Positions 25,668 through 34,602 of a stretch of 64,000 bases of DNA are shown one piece after another; position 1 is the first letter of the stretch, and every line of letters begins with the position of its first letter. The stretch is from Thermoanaerobaculia bacterium (GTDB lineage: Bacteria > Acidobacteriota > Thermoanaerobaculia > Multivoradales > JAHEKO01). Location: contig CAMYOG010000004.1 in assembly GCA_947259925.1 (NCBI GenBank), forward strand, positions 25,463 through 89,462. Reading direction: 5' to 3'. The notes beneath the pieces are model-generated. The model was not told where the DNA came from, searched no databases, and saw nothing but the letters and a program-made list of their open reading frames with translations. The position numbers were made by a program, and so were the translations under genes.

Positions 25668-27571
25668 GAGCCGTTCTCCAGCCAGGTGCGGAGCGCGAGC
25701 CCGACCCGCCGACGCAGTAGCCGGGGCTCGAGGTCGGTTAGCCGCACCTCGATCTGGCCGCTCGGCAGGCGGAAGCGCTCGGTGAGGAAGGAGCGCTCGG
25801 GGCCGCGGATACCGACCCGGACCGTGTCCAGATCCACGCCGCCGACGCTCACTCCAAGCTCGGTCTGCCGCGGATCGACCGCCGCGGTCGGCAGTGTGAC
25901 CTGGAGTGACGCCAGCACTCCGGGGCTCAGGCCGTCCGGCAGAGCGAAACGGAAGCAGTTCCTCCCCGGTCGACAGCGACCACGATACTCGAGCTCCACC
26001 GCGGGTCCGGGCGACCAGCGATGGGTCAATGCCACCGCGGCCGGGCCGCGGGCGACGAAGAGCCGCGGCTCGATCCGCCGGCGGTCGGCCTCGTCGGCGC
26101 GGGCCATCAGCCGACGGTAGAGCTCGCCCTCTTCACCCTGCAGGCGCTCGGCGGGGAAGATCTCGCCGTCCGCGAGGTCGAGACGCTCGACTCCGATCTC
26201 GCCGAGCGGCGCGGCGCGGAACCCCGGGTACCTACGGGTGAGCTCGTCCTGACCCTCCCATAGCGGCTCCCGCTCGTCGCCCACCTCCAGGTAATAGAAC
26301 CTCCCCGCGGGAGCGCGCCGCTCGTCCACCACCGCCTGGCGCGCCAGGTCGATCGCCGTAGGTACCAGGCTCCGGTAGACGTAGACCAGGCCGGGCTGCG
26401 CGAGGAAGACGAGCGCCAGGGCCACCAGCCCAACGCCGAGGCTGGCCCCGCCGAGCCGCTCCAGCCGAGTACTGCCCCACCTCCAGAGCCGCCAGCCGGC
26501 CCACGCCACGAAGATGCAGGTGATCGGCAGAACCGGCAGGAAGTTGTTCCCCTTGAAGTAGGGTGTGGCCACCGTGTAGGCGGCGGTGAAGGCGATCGGG
26601 AAGACCAGCAACATACTCCAGTAGGCCCGATCCAACTCCTCGCCACGCTTGGTGACCAGTCGCACGGCCAGGGCGACCGCTCCGATCAGCGCCACCAAAC
26701 CGATCACGGGGCCGTGAACGTAACCGCTCAAGAGATAGCGCACCGCCTGCACCGGAATCGGTCCCGAGCCCTCCAGCCAGCCGGCGCGCATCTCGTAGTC
26801 GCGTTGCAGACCGCTCACGAAGTCGAGATACCAGCGGCCGTAGGGGTTCATCGCCAGGAACGCGGCCAGGCTGACCAGACCGGTTACCGCGATCAGCTTC
26901 AGCCGTCGGCTCCAGGCGACACTGCCGCGGAGCAGCGTCCCGACCACCAGGGAGACGGCGATGACGCCGCCGGTCACCTTGCCGCTCAACGCCAGAGCGA
27001 TGCCGAAGCCGGCCAACGCATAGCTCTTGACGGTTCCGGCTCGCACCGCGCTGACGGACCAGTGGAGCGCCAGCAGTACGGTCAGCACGACCAGGGCGTC
27101 GGGCTTGAACTTGCCGGACGCGTGGATGTGCCAGGGCAGGAAGGTCAGGGCGAGGGTGGCCACCAGGGCGACCTCGCTGCCGAAGATCGGGCGCGCCACC
27201 AGGAAGAGGACCCAGAGCGAGGCGATCCCGTAGCCCACCGACAGCAGTCGACAGATCAGATAGGCGGCCGGCGTGAACCCACTCTCGTCGCGAATCGCAA
27301 GCAGCTCGTTGCCGGTCGACCGGTGGAGCGCATCGCTCGCCGCCAGCAGCCCGGCCTGCGGCCAGGACTGGAGGGGTGACGGATAGTAGACCTTGGCCGG
27401 CCGGAGCGAGCCGGTCTCGAGAATCGACTCGACGTTCTCGAAGTTGTAGCGCTCGTCCCAGAAGCGATTCTCGTCCAGTCCGTAGACCGCGTACCAGACG
27501 CGCAGCGCCGCTCCGGCGAGCAGTATGCACGCCAGTAGAAGTCGCACGGTCGGCCCACGATCCACGGCCAC
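25664..27571 (-). CDS. GT39/ArnT-like polyprenol-dependent glycosyltransferase
   Basis: 635 residues with about eleven membrane helices in the first 420 residues, then a soluble C-terminal region. The first periplasmic loop holds ENRFWDERYN, the acidic catalytic site of GT-C fold mannosyl/arabinosyl transferases. These move sugars from polyprenyl phosphate to proteins or glycolipids on the outer face of the inner membrane. GTG start. It is coupled by a 4-base overlap to the permease-GGDEF gene, which may reflect surface-polysaccharide control by c-di-GMP. Confidence 0.82.
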   Translation of the reverse strand: MAVDRGPTVRLLLACILLAGAALRVWYAVYGLDENRFWDERYNFENVESILETGSLRPAKVYYPSPLQSWPQAGLLAASDALHRSTGNELLAIRDESGFTPAAYLICRLLSVGYGIASLWVLFLVARPIFGSEVALVATLALTFLPWHIHASGKFKPDALVVLTVLLALHWSVSAVRAGTVKSYALAGFGIALALSGKVTGGVIAVSLVVGTLLRGSVAWSRRLKLIAVTGLVSLAAFLAMNPYGRWYLDFVSGLQRDYEMRAGWLEGSGPIPVQAVRYLLSGYVHGPVIGLVALIGAVALAVRLVTKRGEELDRAYWSMLLVFPIAFTAAYTVATPYFKGNNFLPVLPITCIFVAWAGWRLWRWGSTRLERLGGASLGVGLVALALVFLAQPGLVYVYRSLVPTAIDLARQAVVDERRAPAGRFYYLEVGDEREPLWEGQDELTRRYPGFRAAPLGEIGVERLDLADGEIFPAERLQGEEGELYRRLMARADEADRRRIEPRLFVARGPAAVALTHRWSPGPAVELEYRGRCRPGRNCFRFALPDGLSPGVLASLQVTLPTAAVDPRQTELGVSVGGVDLDTVRVGIRGPERSFLTERFRLPSGQIEVRLTDLEPRLLRRRVGLALRTWLENGS

Positions 27572-27635
27572 GAAGCCTAGCCTAGCTCGACGTGGGGTCG
27601 CCCCAGAGCTCAGCCTGGACCGGCCCGGGTGCCGT

Positions 27636-27971
27636 CTAGAAGCTCTTGAAGAACTCGGCCGCGACGTAGAACTTGATCTGCTCGCGCTGCTCGTCGGTCA
27701 GGCCTATGAACTTGATCCCCATCCCGATCGTCGGCTGCTGCCAGACGACGACCGCCTTGCCGGCGATCGGCTCGCCGGAGCCGGGGAGCTCCAGCGTGAA
27801 CTCGATCTCGTCGCCCTCCCGCTCCGGGTTGGCGACGTCGACGAAGGCGCCGCCTTCGCTCAGGTCCTCGATCCGCGCCTTGCTGACCTGTGACTCGCTC
27901 CGGTACTCGAACTCGAGGACCGTTGCGACCCGGACGTATTCGCGCTCCTCATCGCTGATGGGCTCATCCAT
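27636..27971 (-). CDS. PilZ-domain protein, putative c-di-GMP receptor
   Basis: 111 residues. The PilZ core reads ARIEDLSEGGAFVDV (D/NxSxGG box) with a later GMGIKFIGL strand. The upstream RxxxR-type arginines are poorly defined (REYVRVATVLEFEYR). It therefore looks like PilZ but may bind c-di-GMP weakly. It overlaps the end of the second coxL gene by 8 bases and is followed by the GT39 and permease-GGDEF genes on the same strand, placing a possible receptor and a cyclase in one operon. Confidence 0.85.
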   Translation of the reverse strand: MDEPISDEEREYVRVATVLEFEYRSESQVSKARIEDLSEGGAFVDVANPEREGDEIEFTLELPGSGEPIAGKAVVVWQQPTIGMGIKFIGLTDEQREQIKFYVAAEFFKSF

Positions 27972-30303
27972 CTTCTTCTGAAGCTCGAACCATCTCCCAG
28001 AGCCGGCTCGGCGTGACCGGTATCTCCAGGATCTCGAGCCCCTCCTCGCCGAGTGCGTTTTCCACCGCTTGCGCGAACAACGGGCCGACTGGGATCGCGC
28101 CCGCTTCGCCCGCGCCCTTGATGCCGAGCGGGTTGAGCGGTGAAGCCGTCTCCTCGTGGCCGATCTCGACGTTCGGCACGTCGAGGGCGGTCGGCAGCAG
28201 GTAGTCCATGAACGAGCCGTTCTGCAGCTGCCCGGTCTCGTCGAACATCAACTGCTCGTAGAACGCGTTGCCGATCCCCTGAGCGACCCCACCGTGGATC
28301 TGGCCGTCCAGGATCAGCGGGTTGATCACCCGACCGCAGTCGTGGACGACGACGTAGCGCCTGATCTCGACGTCCATCGTCTCGCGATCGACCTCGACGA
28401 TCATCGCGTGCACGCCGGCGGCGGTCGCGCCGCGCTCCGGGCCGAAGTAGTTGGTCGCCTCCAGCCCGGGCTCGGTTCCCGGCTGCACCGCTCCCCGCAT
28501 CGGATTGGCGCGCACCGCCAGCTCGGCGAGCGGGATCGACTCCTGGGGATCTCCCTTCACCCGCACCGTGCCGTCGACCAGCTCGAGGTCCTCGCCGGCG
28601 ACCTCGAGCTCCTCACTCGCCAGCGCGATGATCTTGGCGCGCACGTCGCGGGCCGCCTCGTTGATGGCGTTGCCGGCGACCACCGCACCACGGCTGGCGA
28701 AGGTACCGGCGCCCCAGTGGAACTGGTCGGTATCGCCGGTGACGACGTCGATCTTGCGGACGTCGACACCGAGCTGCTCCGCCACGATCTGCGCGAACGA
28801 GGTGAAGTGTCCCTGCCCCTGGGTACCGACGCCGGTCACCACGCTCACCCGGCCGCTCGCTTCGACCTGGACCCGCGCGCCCTCGTACGGACCGATGCCG
28901 GTCCCCTCGACGTAGGCGACCAGGCCGAGGCCGATCGCCTTGCCATCCTCCGGCTCCGGTCGATTCGCCAGGAACTCGTCGTAGCCGATCATCTCCTTGG
29001 CCTTCTCCAGCACCGGCTCGTAGTTGCCGCTGTCGTAGACCAGGGGCGCGAAGTCCTGGTAGATGATCTCGTTGTCGTACGGGAAGGCGTCGGGGGCGAT
29101 GAAGTTCCTGCGGCGGATCTCGGCGACGTCGAGGTCGAGCTCGCGCGCCGCGATGTCGAGCAGCCGCTCGAGAACGAAGACGCCGTGCTGGCGGCCGGCG
29201 CCCCGATACGGGGTGACGATCGGCTTGGTGGTGAAGACCGCCTTGAACTCGGTGTAGTAGTTCGGCACGTCGTACGGCCCGAGCAGGGTGCACTGGGTGT
29301 TGATCGGCACCGTCAGGCCGTAGGGGACGTACGCCCCGGTGTCGTGCAGGAAGACGTCCTTCACCCCGAGGACCTTGCCGTCCGACGACAGGGCGATCTC
29401 GGAGTCGTGGGTCTGGCCCCGCTCCTGGGTGGTGGCGTAGAAGTTCTCCTCGCGATCCTCGATCCACTTGAGCGGCCGCTCGAGGCGCTTGCTCGCCCAC
29501 GGCACCAGCACCTCTTCCTGGTAGAACATCATGATCTTCGGTCCGAAGCCGCCGCCGATGAAGGGCGCGATCACCCGCACCTGGCTCTCCGAGAGGCCGA
29601 GCATCGCCGCCAGCCCGTTGCGGATCGGGATCGGTGCCTGGGTCGTGTCCCAGACCGTCAAGCGATGAGTGCGCCCGTCCCAGTCCGCCACCACGCCGCG
29701 GTTTTCCATCGCCGCGGCTGCGCCGTGGTCGTAGAGGAGTCGGCGCGACAGGACCAGATCGGCCGCGGCGCGCGCTCTCTCGTAGTTCCCCTTCTCCTGG
29801 ATCACGTGCGCCGCGACGTTCGAGTCGAGGTCGTCGTGAACGGTCGCGGCTCCCGGCTGGAGCGCGTCCTCGAGATCGACCACGGGATCGAGCGGGTCGC
29901 AGTCGACGAACACCTCGCAGGCTGCGTCCTCGGCGATGTAGCGGCTCTCGGCGATCACCATCGCCACCGGCTCGCCGACGAACTTCACCTTGCCCTTGGC
30001 GAGCGGCACCTGGGTCCGTTGGTTGAAGACGCAGTGTTCGATCGGCGGCGGCGGCACCAACAGCGGCCCCGGTTGCCAGTAGTCGCCGAGGTCCTCGGCC
30101 GTGTAGACAGCGATCACACCGTCGCGCTCGCGCGCTGCGGTGGTATCGATCGCGTTGATGCGACCGTGGGCGTGCTGGCTGCGGACGAAGGCGACGTGCA
30201 GCATGCCCGGCAGGTGGACATCGTCGACGTAGAGGGCCCGGCCGGTCAGCAGTCGAGGGTCTTCGTTGCGCTTGATTCGCTCACCGAAGAACTGGGTCGT
30301 CAT
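27964..30303 (-). CDS. coxL: Second molybdenum hydroxylase large subunit, form II CoxL-type
   Basis: 779 residues. MoCo-binding motifs: GGGFGPK, active-site loop PYRGAGR (form II), GTQGQGHFTSFAQI and catalytic Glu in KGAGEAGAI. It differs clearly from the first CoxL. No FAD or iron-sulphur subunit is adjacent; the nearest spare pair is coxM-coxS at 37624-38996 on the same strand, 7.3 kb upstream. It probably assembles with those. Start ATG 30303. The complementary strand carries a 726-codon open frame that is a base-composition shadow. Confidence 0.9.
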   Translation of the reverse strand: MTTQFFGERIKRNEDPRLLTGRALYVDDVHLPGMLHVAFVRSQHAHGRINAIDTTAARERDGVIAVYTAEDLGDYWQPGPLLVPPPPIEHCVFNQRTQVPLAKGKVKFVGEPVAMVIAESRYIAEDAACEVFVDCDPLDPVVDLEDALQPGAATVHDDLDSNVAAHVIQEKGNYERARAAADLVLSRRLLYDHGAAAAMENRGVVADWDGRTHRLTVWDTTQAPIPIRNGLAAMLGLSESQVRVIAPFIGGGFGPKIMMFYQEEVLVPWASKRLERPLKWIEDREENFYATTQERGQTHDSEIALSSDGKVLGVKDVFLHDTGAYVPYGLTVPINTQCTLLGPYDVPNYYTEFKAVFTTKPIVTPYRGAGRQHGVFVLERLLDIAARELDLDVAEIRRRNFIAPDAFPYDNEIIYQDFAPLVYDSGNYEPVLEKAKEMIGYDEFLANRPEPEDGKAIGLGLVAYVEGTGIGPYEGARVQVEASGRVSVVTGVGTQGQGHFTSFAQIVAEQLGVDVRKIDVVTGDTDQFHWGAGTFASRGAVVAGNAINEAARDVRAKIIALASEELEVAGEDLELVDGTVRVKGDPQESIPLAELAVRANPMRGAVQPGTEPGLEATNYFGPERGATAAGVHAMIVEVDRETMDVEIRRYVVVHDCGRVINPLILDGQIHGGVAQGIGNAFYEQLMFDETGQLQNGSFMDYLLPTALDVPNVEIGHEETASPLNPLGIKGAGEAGAIPVGPLFAQAVENALGEEGLEILEIPVTPSRLWEMVRASEEDG

Positions 30304-30393
30304 CGCCGCTCCTGTGGATCGCTACCCTCATACTAACCTCCGGCGTAACAAAATGACTGTGCAGTAGGTCTAGTCTGACAGGAGATTCACCGA

Positions 30394-32001
30394 TTGAAAA
30401 AGCTGCTACGGCACGTCTTCTGGTCGCGCTGGACGTTTCTCTACCTGCCGTTGGGCATCCTGATCCTGCCGCTCGCGCTCTGGCTTCTCTACGAGCCGAT
30501 CGCGGTGATCGGCCACCCGAAGGTCACGACCACGGGCATCTCCGGGCCTGGCATGGCACTCCGGCCGTGCAAACCACTCGGCTCCGCGCGGGTCGTTCAC
30601 TGCGGCGTGCTCGAAGTGTTCGAGAATCGCGAATCGCGCGCGGGACGGCGGATCCCGATCCGGGTCGTGGTCGCCTTCGCCACCGGTCCCGACCCACGGC
30701 CCGATCCGGTCTTCCCGCTCGACGGCGGGCCGGGCGTGGGCAAGGCGACGATCGCCGGCTTCTCGATCGGCGGCCGGCCGGAGGCCGAGCTGGAGCGCGA
30801 TCTCGTCTTCGTCGACATCCGCGGCACCGGCGCCTCCAATCCGCTGAGCTGCGTCGGCTTTCGCGGCGACCCGTTCAAGGCCTCGACCTTCCTGCGCAGC
30901 CCGGCGAGCTACTTCTCCCTGCTCTCGGCACGACACTTCCTGGAAGACCCGTATGACCAGGAAGCGATGGCGGCCTGCCGCCGCCGACTCGAGCGACGGG
31001 CCGATCTGACCCGTTACACGACCACCGTAGCGGCCGCCGACCTCGACGAGGTGCGCGACGCCCTCGGCTACGAGCGGATCAACCTTTCCGCTACTTCCTA
31101 CGGCACGCGGCTGGCGCTCGAGTACATGCGCCGCTATCCCGACCGGGTCCGGAGCGCCTCGCTGTCCGACATCGTCCCGACCGACCTGCGCATGCCCTTC
31201 ACCTTCGCGCGTGACAACGAGGTCGCGCTCCAGCGTCTCCTGGACGACTGCGAGACCGATCGCCGTTGCTCGTCCCTCTACCCCGACCTGCGGAGCGATC
31301 TCGAGACGGTACTCGCGCGCCTCCGGACGTCCGCGATCGAGGTCACGGTAGCCAACCCGCTCCTGTTCGGCATCCCCAGGCAGCGCGTGACGATCTCACG
31401 CGGCGTCTTCGCCATGGGCATCCGCAGCCTGCTCTACGGCTGGGAGAGCTCCGCCAGGCTGCCGCACGTCATCACCCGCGCCGCCGCGGGCGACTTCGGA
31501 CCGATGGTCGCCGAGATCGTCGCTCGCGACCTACCGCTCGAGCTCGTGCTGGCCAAGGGCATGTACCTGTCGGCGACGTGCGCCGAGGACGTGCCCTTCA
31601 TCGACCCTCTCGCCGCCCGCACCGATGCGGCCGGGACGGCTCTCGGCTCCTATCGCCTCGACCAGCACCTGGATGCGTGTGCGGTCTGGCCGCGGGGCCC
31701 GGTCCCCGACGACTGGCTTTCGCCGGTGGTATCGGAGGCGCCGACACTGCTCTTCAGCGCCGAGCTCGACCCGTCGACGCCGCCGCGAACCGGGTACCAG
31801 GTCGCTGAGCACCTCCCGAACAGCCTGCTGGTCGTCATGGAGAACGAGACCCACGGCGCCGAGATCAACTGGGACACCTGCGGTGCGCCGCTCTCACTCG
31901 AGCTCCTGCGCACCGGCAGTGTCGAGGGCCTGGACCCCTCGTGCGCACGGCGGATCGAGCGCGCGCCGGTCTGGATCGCCGACGAGCAGGCCGACTCCTA
32001 A
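30394..32001 (+). CDS. Membrane-anchored alpha/beta-hydrolase with TAP-like C-terminus
   Basis: 535 residues. One N-terminal membrane segment (about 14-34) precedes a periplasmic hydrolase of the proline iminopeptidase/tripeptidyl aminopeptidase type: PVFPLDGGPGVGKA gives the oxyanion hole, VFVDIRGTGAS follows, and the nucleophile is in SATSYGTRLA where relatives have GGSYGT. The C-terminal TAP-like domain contains LDPSTPPRTGYQ and the probable triad His in ENETHG. TTG start with AGGAGA ten bases upstream. It is divergent from coxL. Confidence 0.85.
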   Translation: MKKLLRHVFWSRWTFLYLPLGILILPLALWLLYEPIAVIGHPKVTTTGISGPGMALRPCKPLGSARVVHCGVLEVFENRESRAGRRIPIRVVVAFATGPDPRPDPVFPLDGGPGVGKATIAGFSIGGRPEAELERDLVFVDIRGTGASNPLSCVGFRGDPFKASTFLRSPASYFSLLSARHFLEDPYDQEAMAACRRRLERRADLTRYTTTVAAADLDEVRDALGYERINLSATSYGTRLALEYMRRYPDRVRSASLSDIVPTDLRMPFTFARDNEVALQRLLDDCETDRRCSSLYPDLRSDLETVLARLRTSAIEVTVANPLLFGIPRQRVTISRGVFAMGIRSLLYGWESSARLPHVITRAAAGDFGPMVAEIVARDLPLELVLAKGMYLSATCAEDVPFIDPLAARTDAAGTALGSYRLDQHLDACAVWPRGPVPDDWLSPVVSEAPTLLFSAELDPSTPPRTGYQVAEHLPNSLLVVMENETHGAEINWDTCGAPLSLELLRTGSVEGLDPSCARRIERAPVWIADEQADS

Positions 32002-32486
32002 GCCCGGAGATCGGGATAGAGCCGCTTCAGCAGCTGGATCTGACCGACGTGGTGGGTGTCGTGCATGGCGATGCCGTAGATCAGGTCGATGAACCGATAG
32101 GTCCTGGTGCCGGCATCGTCGAGTCGCCGCGGGTCGAACGCGCCGACGGCGTCGACCAGGCTCGAGTGCTCGTCGCGTAGCAGTGCGCGGTCCCTCTTCC
32201 ACGCCGCGTCGTCGGCCGGCTCCGGGAGGCTCGGCCAGTTGGACGGTGAGCGCGCGAACTCCCCCTTCGGCGAGTCCTCGAGGATCCGCCGCACCGCGTA
32301 TTTCCAGTAGGCGACGTGCAGGACGAGCTCCCAGACGCTCTTGCGGTCGGCGGCCAGCTTCCAGGCCGCCTGCTCGGCCGAGACTCCACGCAGACAGCCG
32401 AGCACCGTCGCGCCTCCGGCCCAGAGCCCCTTGCCCGGCGGCGGCGACAGAAGATGCAGCGCTTCGTCGAGACGTGGGTCGTTCAT
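31998..32486 (-). CDS. DinB-family protein
   Basis: 162 residues, four-helix DinB/YfiT fold. Metal-ligand histidines are visible as LVLHVAYWKYAVRR and, near the C-terminus, AMHDTHHVGQIQLLKR. Many family members are thiol-dependent S-transferases using bacillithiol or mycothiol; others have no known role. It overlaps the hydrolase gene by 4 bases tail to tail. Confidence 0.85.
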   Translation of the reverse strand: MNDPRLDEALHLLSPPPGKGLWAGGATVLGCLRGVSAEQAAWKLAADRKSVWELVLHVAYWKYAVRRILEDSPKGEFARSPSNWPSLPEPADDAAWKRDRALLRDEHSSLVDAVGAFDPRRLDDAGTRTYRFIDLIYGIAMHDTHHVGQIQLLKRLYPDLRA

Positions 32487-32516
32487 GCTCGAGTACGCTC
32501 CGTCGGAACTCTACCT

Positions 32517-33341
32517 TCAGGGCAGATGTGGTGCTGCGGTCGACGTGTCGGGATCACCACCTTCGGGGCGTTCGGGCAGCTCGAGACCGAACAGTCGGTC
32601 GAAGATTTCCAGCGCCCAGCCGGACGGAGTGGTGAAGTTCGACCAGTCCGCCGCGGCCAGATGCTCGCCGTCGTAGACGAGGAGAGAGCGTTGTAGACCG
32701 TGAAGGACGCCACACATCGCGACCCGGATCTCTTCTCCCGTACCGAGCTCTCGAGCGAGCGACTCGAAGGTCGAGCTCGCCTCCTGCTTCGGCAGCCGCG
32801 TCTCGAGGACCATCTCGTGACTTCGCGTCTTCGGGTCGTAGAGCCAGACGACCACTTCGCCGGTCCTCCAAAGCAGGACGATCTGTCCCCATCCATGGCC
32901 CCCTCCGGTCGCCGCCAGGACGAACGGGGCGAGACCAGCGTACCCAGCGAGCGGGACCGCGCCCGGGTTTCTGACCTCGAGCTCCTCGATGTCGGCCGAC
33001 TCGTCGTAGTCGCGAGGCGCCGTCAGCAGCACGACCTCGAGTGGAGCGCCTATTCGATGGGTCCACACCCCGGTCGGAATCGCTCGCGGCCGACCGTACG
33101 GGTCGTCGAACTCTGCCGAACCGGGCAGCGCCCAGCCGTGGATCCTGCGCTCCGTCGTCTCGCGCCGCGCCAGCTCCTCCAGCCATTCGCGCGCGTCACT
33201 CTTCTCGGGGAGGAGCTCGGCGGTCAGCTCGATCGGCATGCGGTACCACTCGTCGCAGTCGTCCGCCGGAATATCGTGAAGGGCCACGGCCAGAAGTGCC
33301 AAGCCCATCGCCAGAAGCGAGAGCCGAAGCCACTTCTTCAT
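32517..33341 (-). CDS. Hypothetical exported protein
   Basis: 274 residues beginning with an uncleaved-type or signal segment (MKKWLRLSLLAMGLALLAVA). I recognise no domain. The rest is mixed alpha/beta with many Trp and acidic residues, and a Pro/Asp-rich tail. It follows ylbE by 19 bases on the same strand, so it may be cotranscribed with it, but nothing ties it to that pathway. Confidence 0.65.
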   Translation of the reverse strand: MKKWLRLSLLAMGLALLAVALHDIPADDCDEWYRMPIELTAELLPEKSDAREWLEELARRETTERRIHGWALPGSAEFDDPYGRPRAIPTGVWTHRIGAPLEVVLLTAPRDYDESADIEELEVRNPGAVPLAGYAGLAPFVLAATGGGHGWGQIVLLWRTGEVVVWLYDPKTRSHEMVLETRLPKQEASSTFESLARELGTGEEIRVAMCGVLHGLQRSLLVYDGEHLAAADWSNFTTPSGWALEIFDRLFGLELPERPEGGDPDTSTAAPHLP

Positions 33342-33360
33342 GACGGCGGGCCGCCGGTCC

Positions 33361-34602
33361 TCAGACGCCGTGCTTCTCGGCGAACGCCGTCAGTGCCTCG
33401 CGGAAGATCTCGATCGGCGGCCGTACCAACCCGGCGCCGACCTGCCCGATCCCCGCCTCGCGATGCGCGATACCGGTATTGACTCGCGGGGTGACGCCGA
33501 ACTCGACCACCTTGCGCACGTCGATCCCCACCGGCGTACCGCGGAAGTCGAGCTGCGGGATCGTGAAGTGCTGGTGCTCGGCGACGGTGATGTCGTACAT
33601 CTCGAGCGTCGCGTTGAGGGCGTCGCTCGGCGATCCGCTCACGAAGGTAACGATCGCCGGCGCCGCGGCCATGGCGAACGCGCCGATGCCGGCGGTCTCG
33701 GTGATCGTCGAGTCGCCGATGTCGGGATTGGCGTCCTCGGCCGTGAATCCCGAGAAATAGAGGCCGTCCGGGGTCGCCGCGGGGGCGGTGAACCAGTCGT
33801 CGCCGAGGCCGCTCACCCGGACGCCGAAGTCGGTGCCGTTGCGCGCCATGGCGGTCACCAGGGTGCTTCCTTCGACGCCGTGCGCGGCGTCCGCCATCGC
33901 CTTGCAGGCGGCCATCACCGGATTGAGCACGCCGAGCGCGTTGTCACCCAGGAATCGGACCACCCCGGCGGCGGCGCTCCGGTCGTCCGAAGCTTCGCCG
34001 ATCGCCGGCGCCAGATGCTTGGTGAAGAGCAGCGAGCCGGCCTTGTTTCGATTGTGGCCCTCGTCGCCCATGTGCAGCGCCTCGGCCAGCAGTGCCCGGA
34101 CGTCGATGCCACCCAGGCCGTCGAGCGCCCTGGCGACCAGCGGCGCCATCACCTCGTTCATCCAGCGCAGCTTGTCGAGGACCTCGGGCGCGTAGGCGCC
34201 ATAGCGCAGCACCTTGCCGTAGCCTTCGTTCAGATTCGAGTAGGCGCGGTTGCCGCCCTCGGTGTTCTCGACCACGTAGACCGCCATCGAGGCCGACGTG
34301 ACGCCAGCCATCGGGCCGACCGACTGGTGGTGATGACAGGGTGCGAACTCGACCTCGCCGGCCTCGACCCGCTCGATCGCTTCGGCCTCGGTCGACGCCA
34401 GACCCTCGAACAGCAGGGCGCCGATCACGGCGCCGCGCAACGGCCCGGACATCCGATCCCACCCGATCGGTGGTCCGGCGTGCAGCAGCAAACCGTCGCG
34501 CATTCCGGGAATCACGTCGCGAGCGGTCGCGACGCCGGTCAGCATCGGCCGCGCCGAGATCATCCGGCCTACCGCGTCGGTGTTCGCCTGGTCGATGTTC
34601 AT
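33361..34602 (-). CDS. ylbE: YlbE-like DUF1116 protein
   Basis: 413 residues matching E. coli YlbE (DUF1116): N-terminal ARDVIPGMRDGLLLHAGPP, the HHHQSVGPMAG segment and GDEGHNRNKAGS. In E. coli the gene stands with fdrA and ylbF in the allantoin cluster; as I recall, the three were reported to form an oxamate carbamoyltransferase. The start overlaps the fdrA stop by four bases (ATGA). A ylbF (DUF2877) homologue is not seen in this window. Confidence 0.88.
   Translation of the reverse strand: MNIDQANTDAVGRMISARPMLTGVATARDVIPGMRDGLLLHAGPPIGWDRMSGPLRGAVIGALLFEGLASTEAEAIERVEAGEVEFAPCHHHQSVGPMAGVTSASMAVYVVENTEGGNRAYSNLNEGYGKVLRYGAYAPEVLDKLRWMNEVMAPLVARALDGLGGIDVRALLAEALHMGDEGHNRNKAGSLLFTKHLAPAIGEASDDRSAAAGVVRFLGDNALGVLNPVMAACKAMADAAHGVEGSTLVTAMARNGTDFGVRVSGLGDDWFTAPAATPDGLYFSGFTAEDANPDIGDSTITETAGIGAFAMAAAPAIVTFVSGSPSDALNATLEMYDITVAEHQHFTIPQLDFRGTPVGIDVRKVVEFGVTPRVNTGIAHREAGIGQVGAGLVRPPIEIFREALTAFAEKHGV

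Noticed and set aside
28156..30336. 726-codon open frame on the plus strand antisense to coxL
   Set aside because: It mirrors coxL codons in a GC-rich genome, is rich in Arg, Asp, Val and His without domains, and coxL on the other strand has all family motifs.
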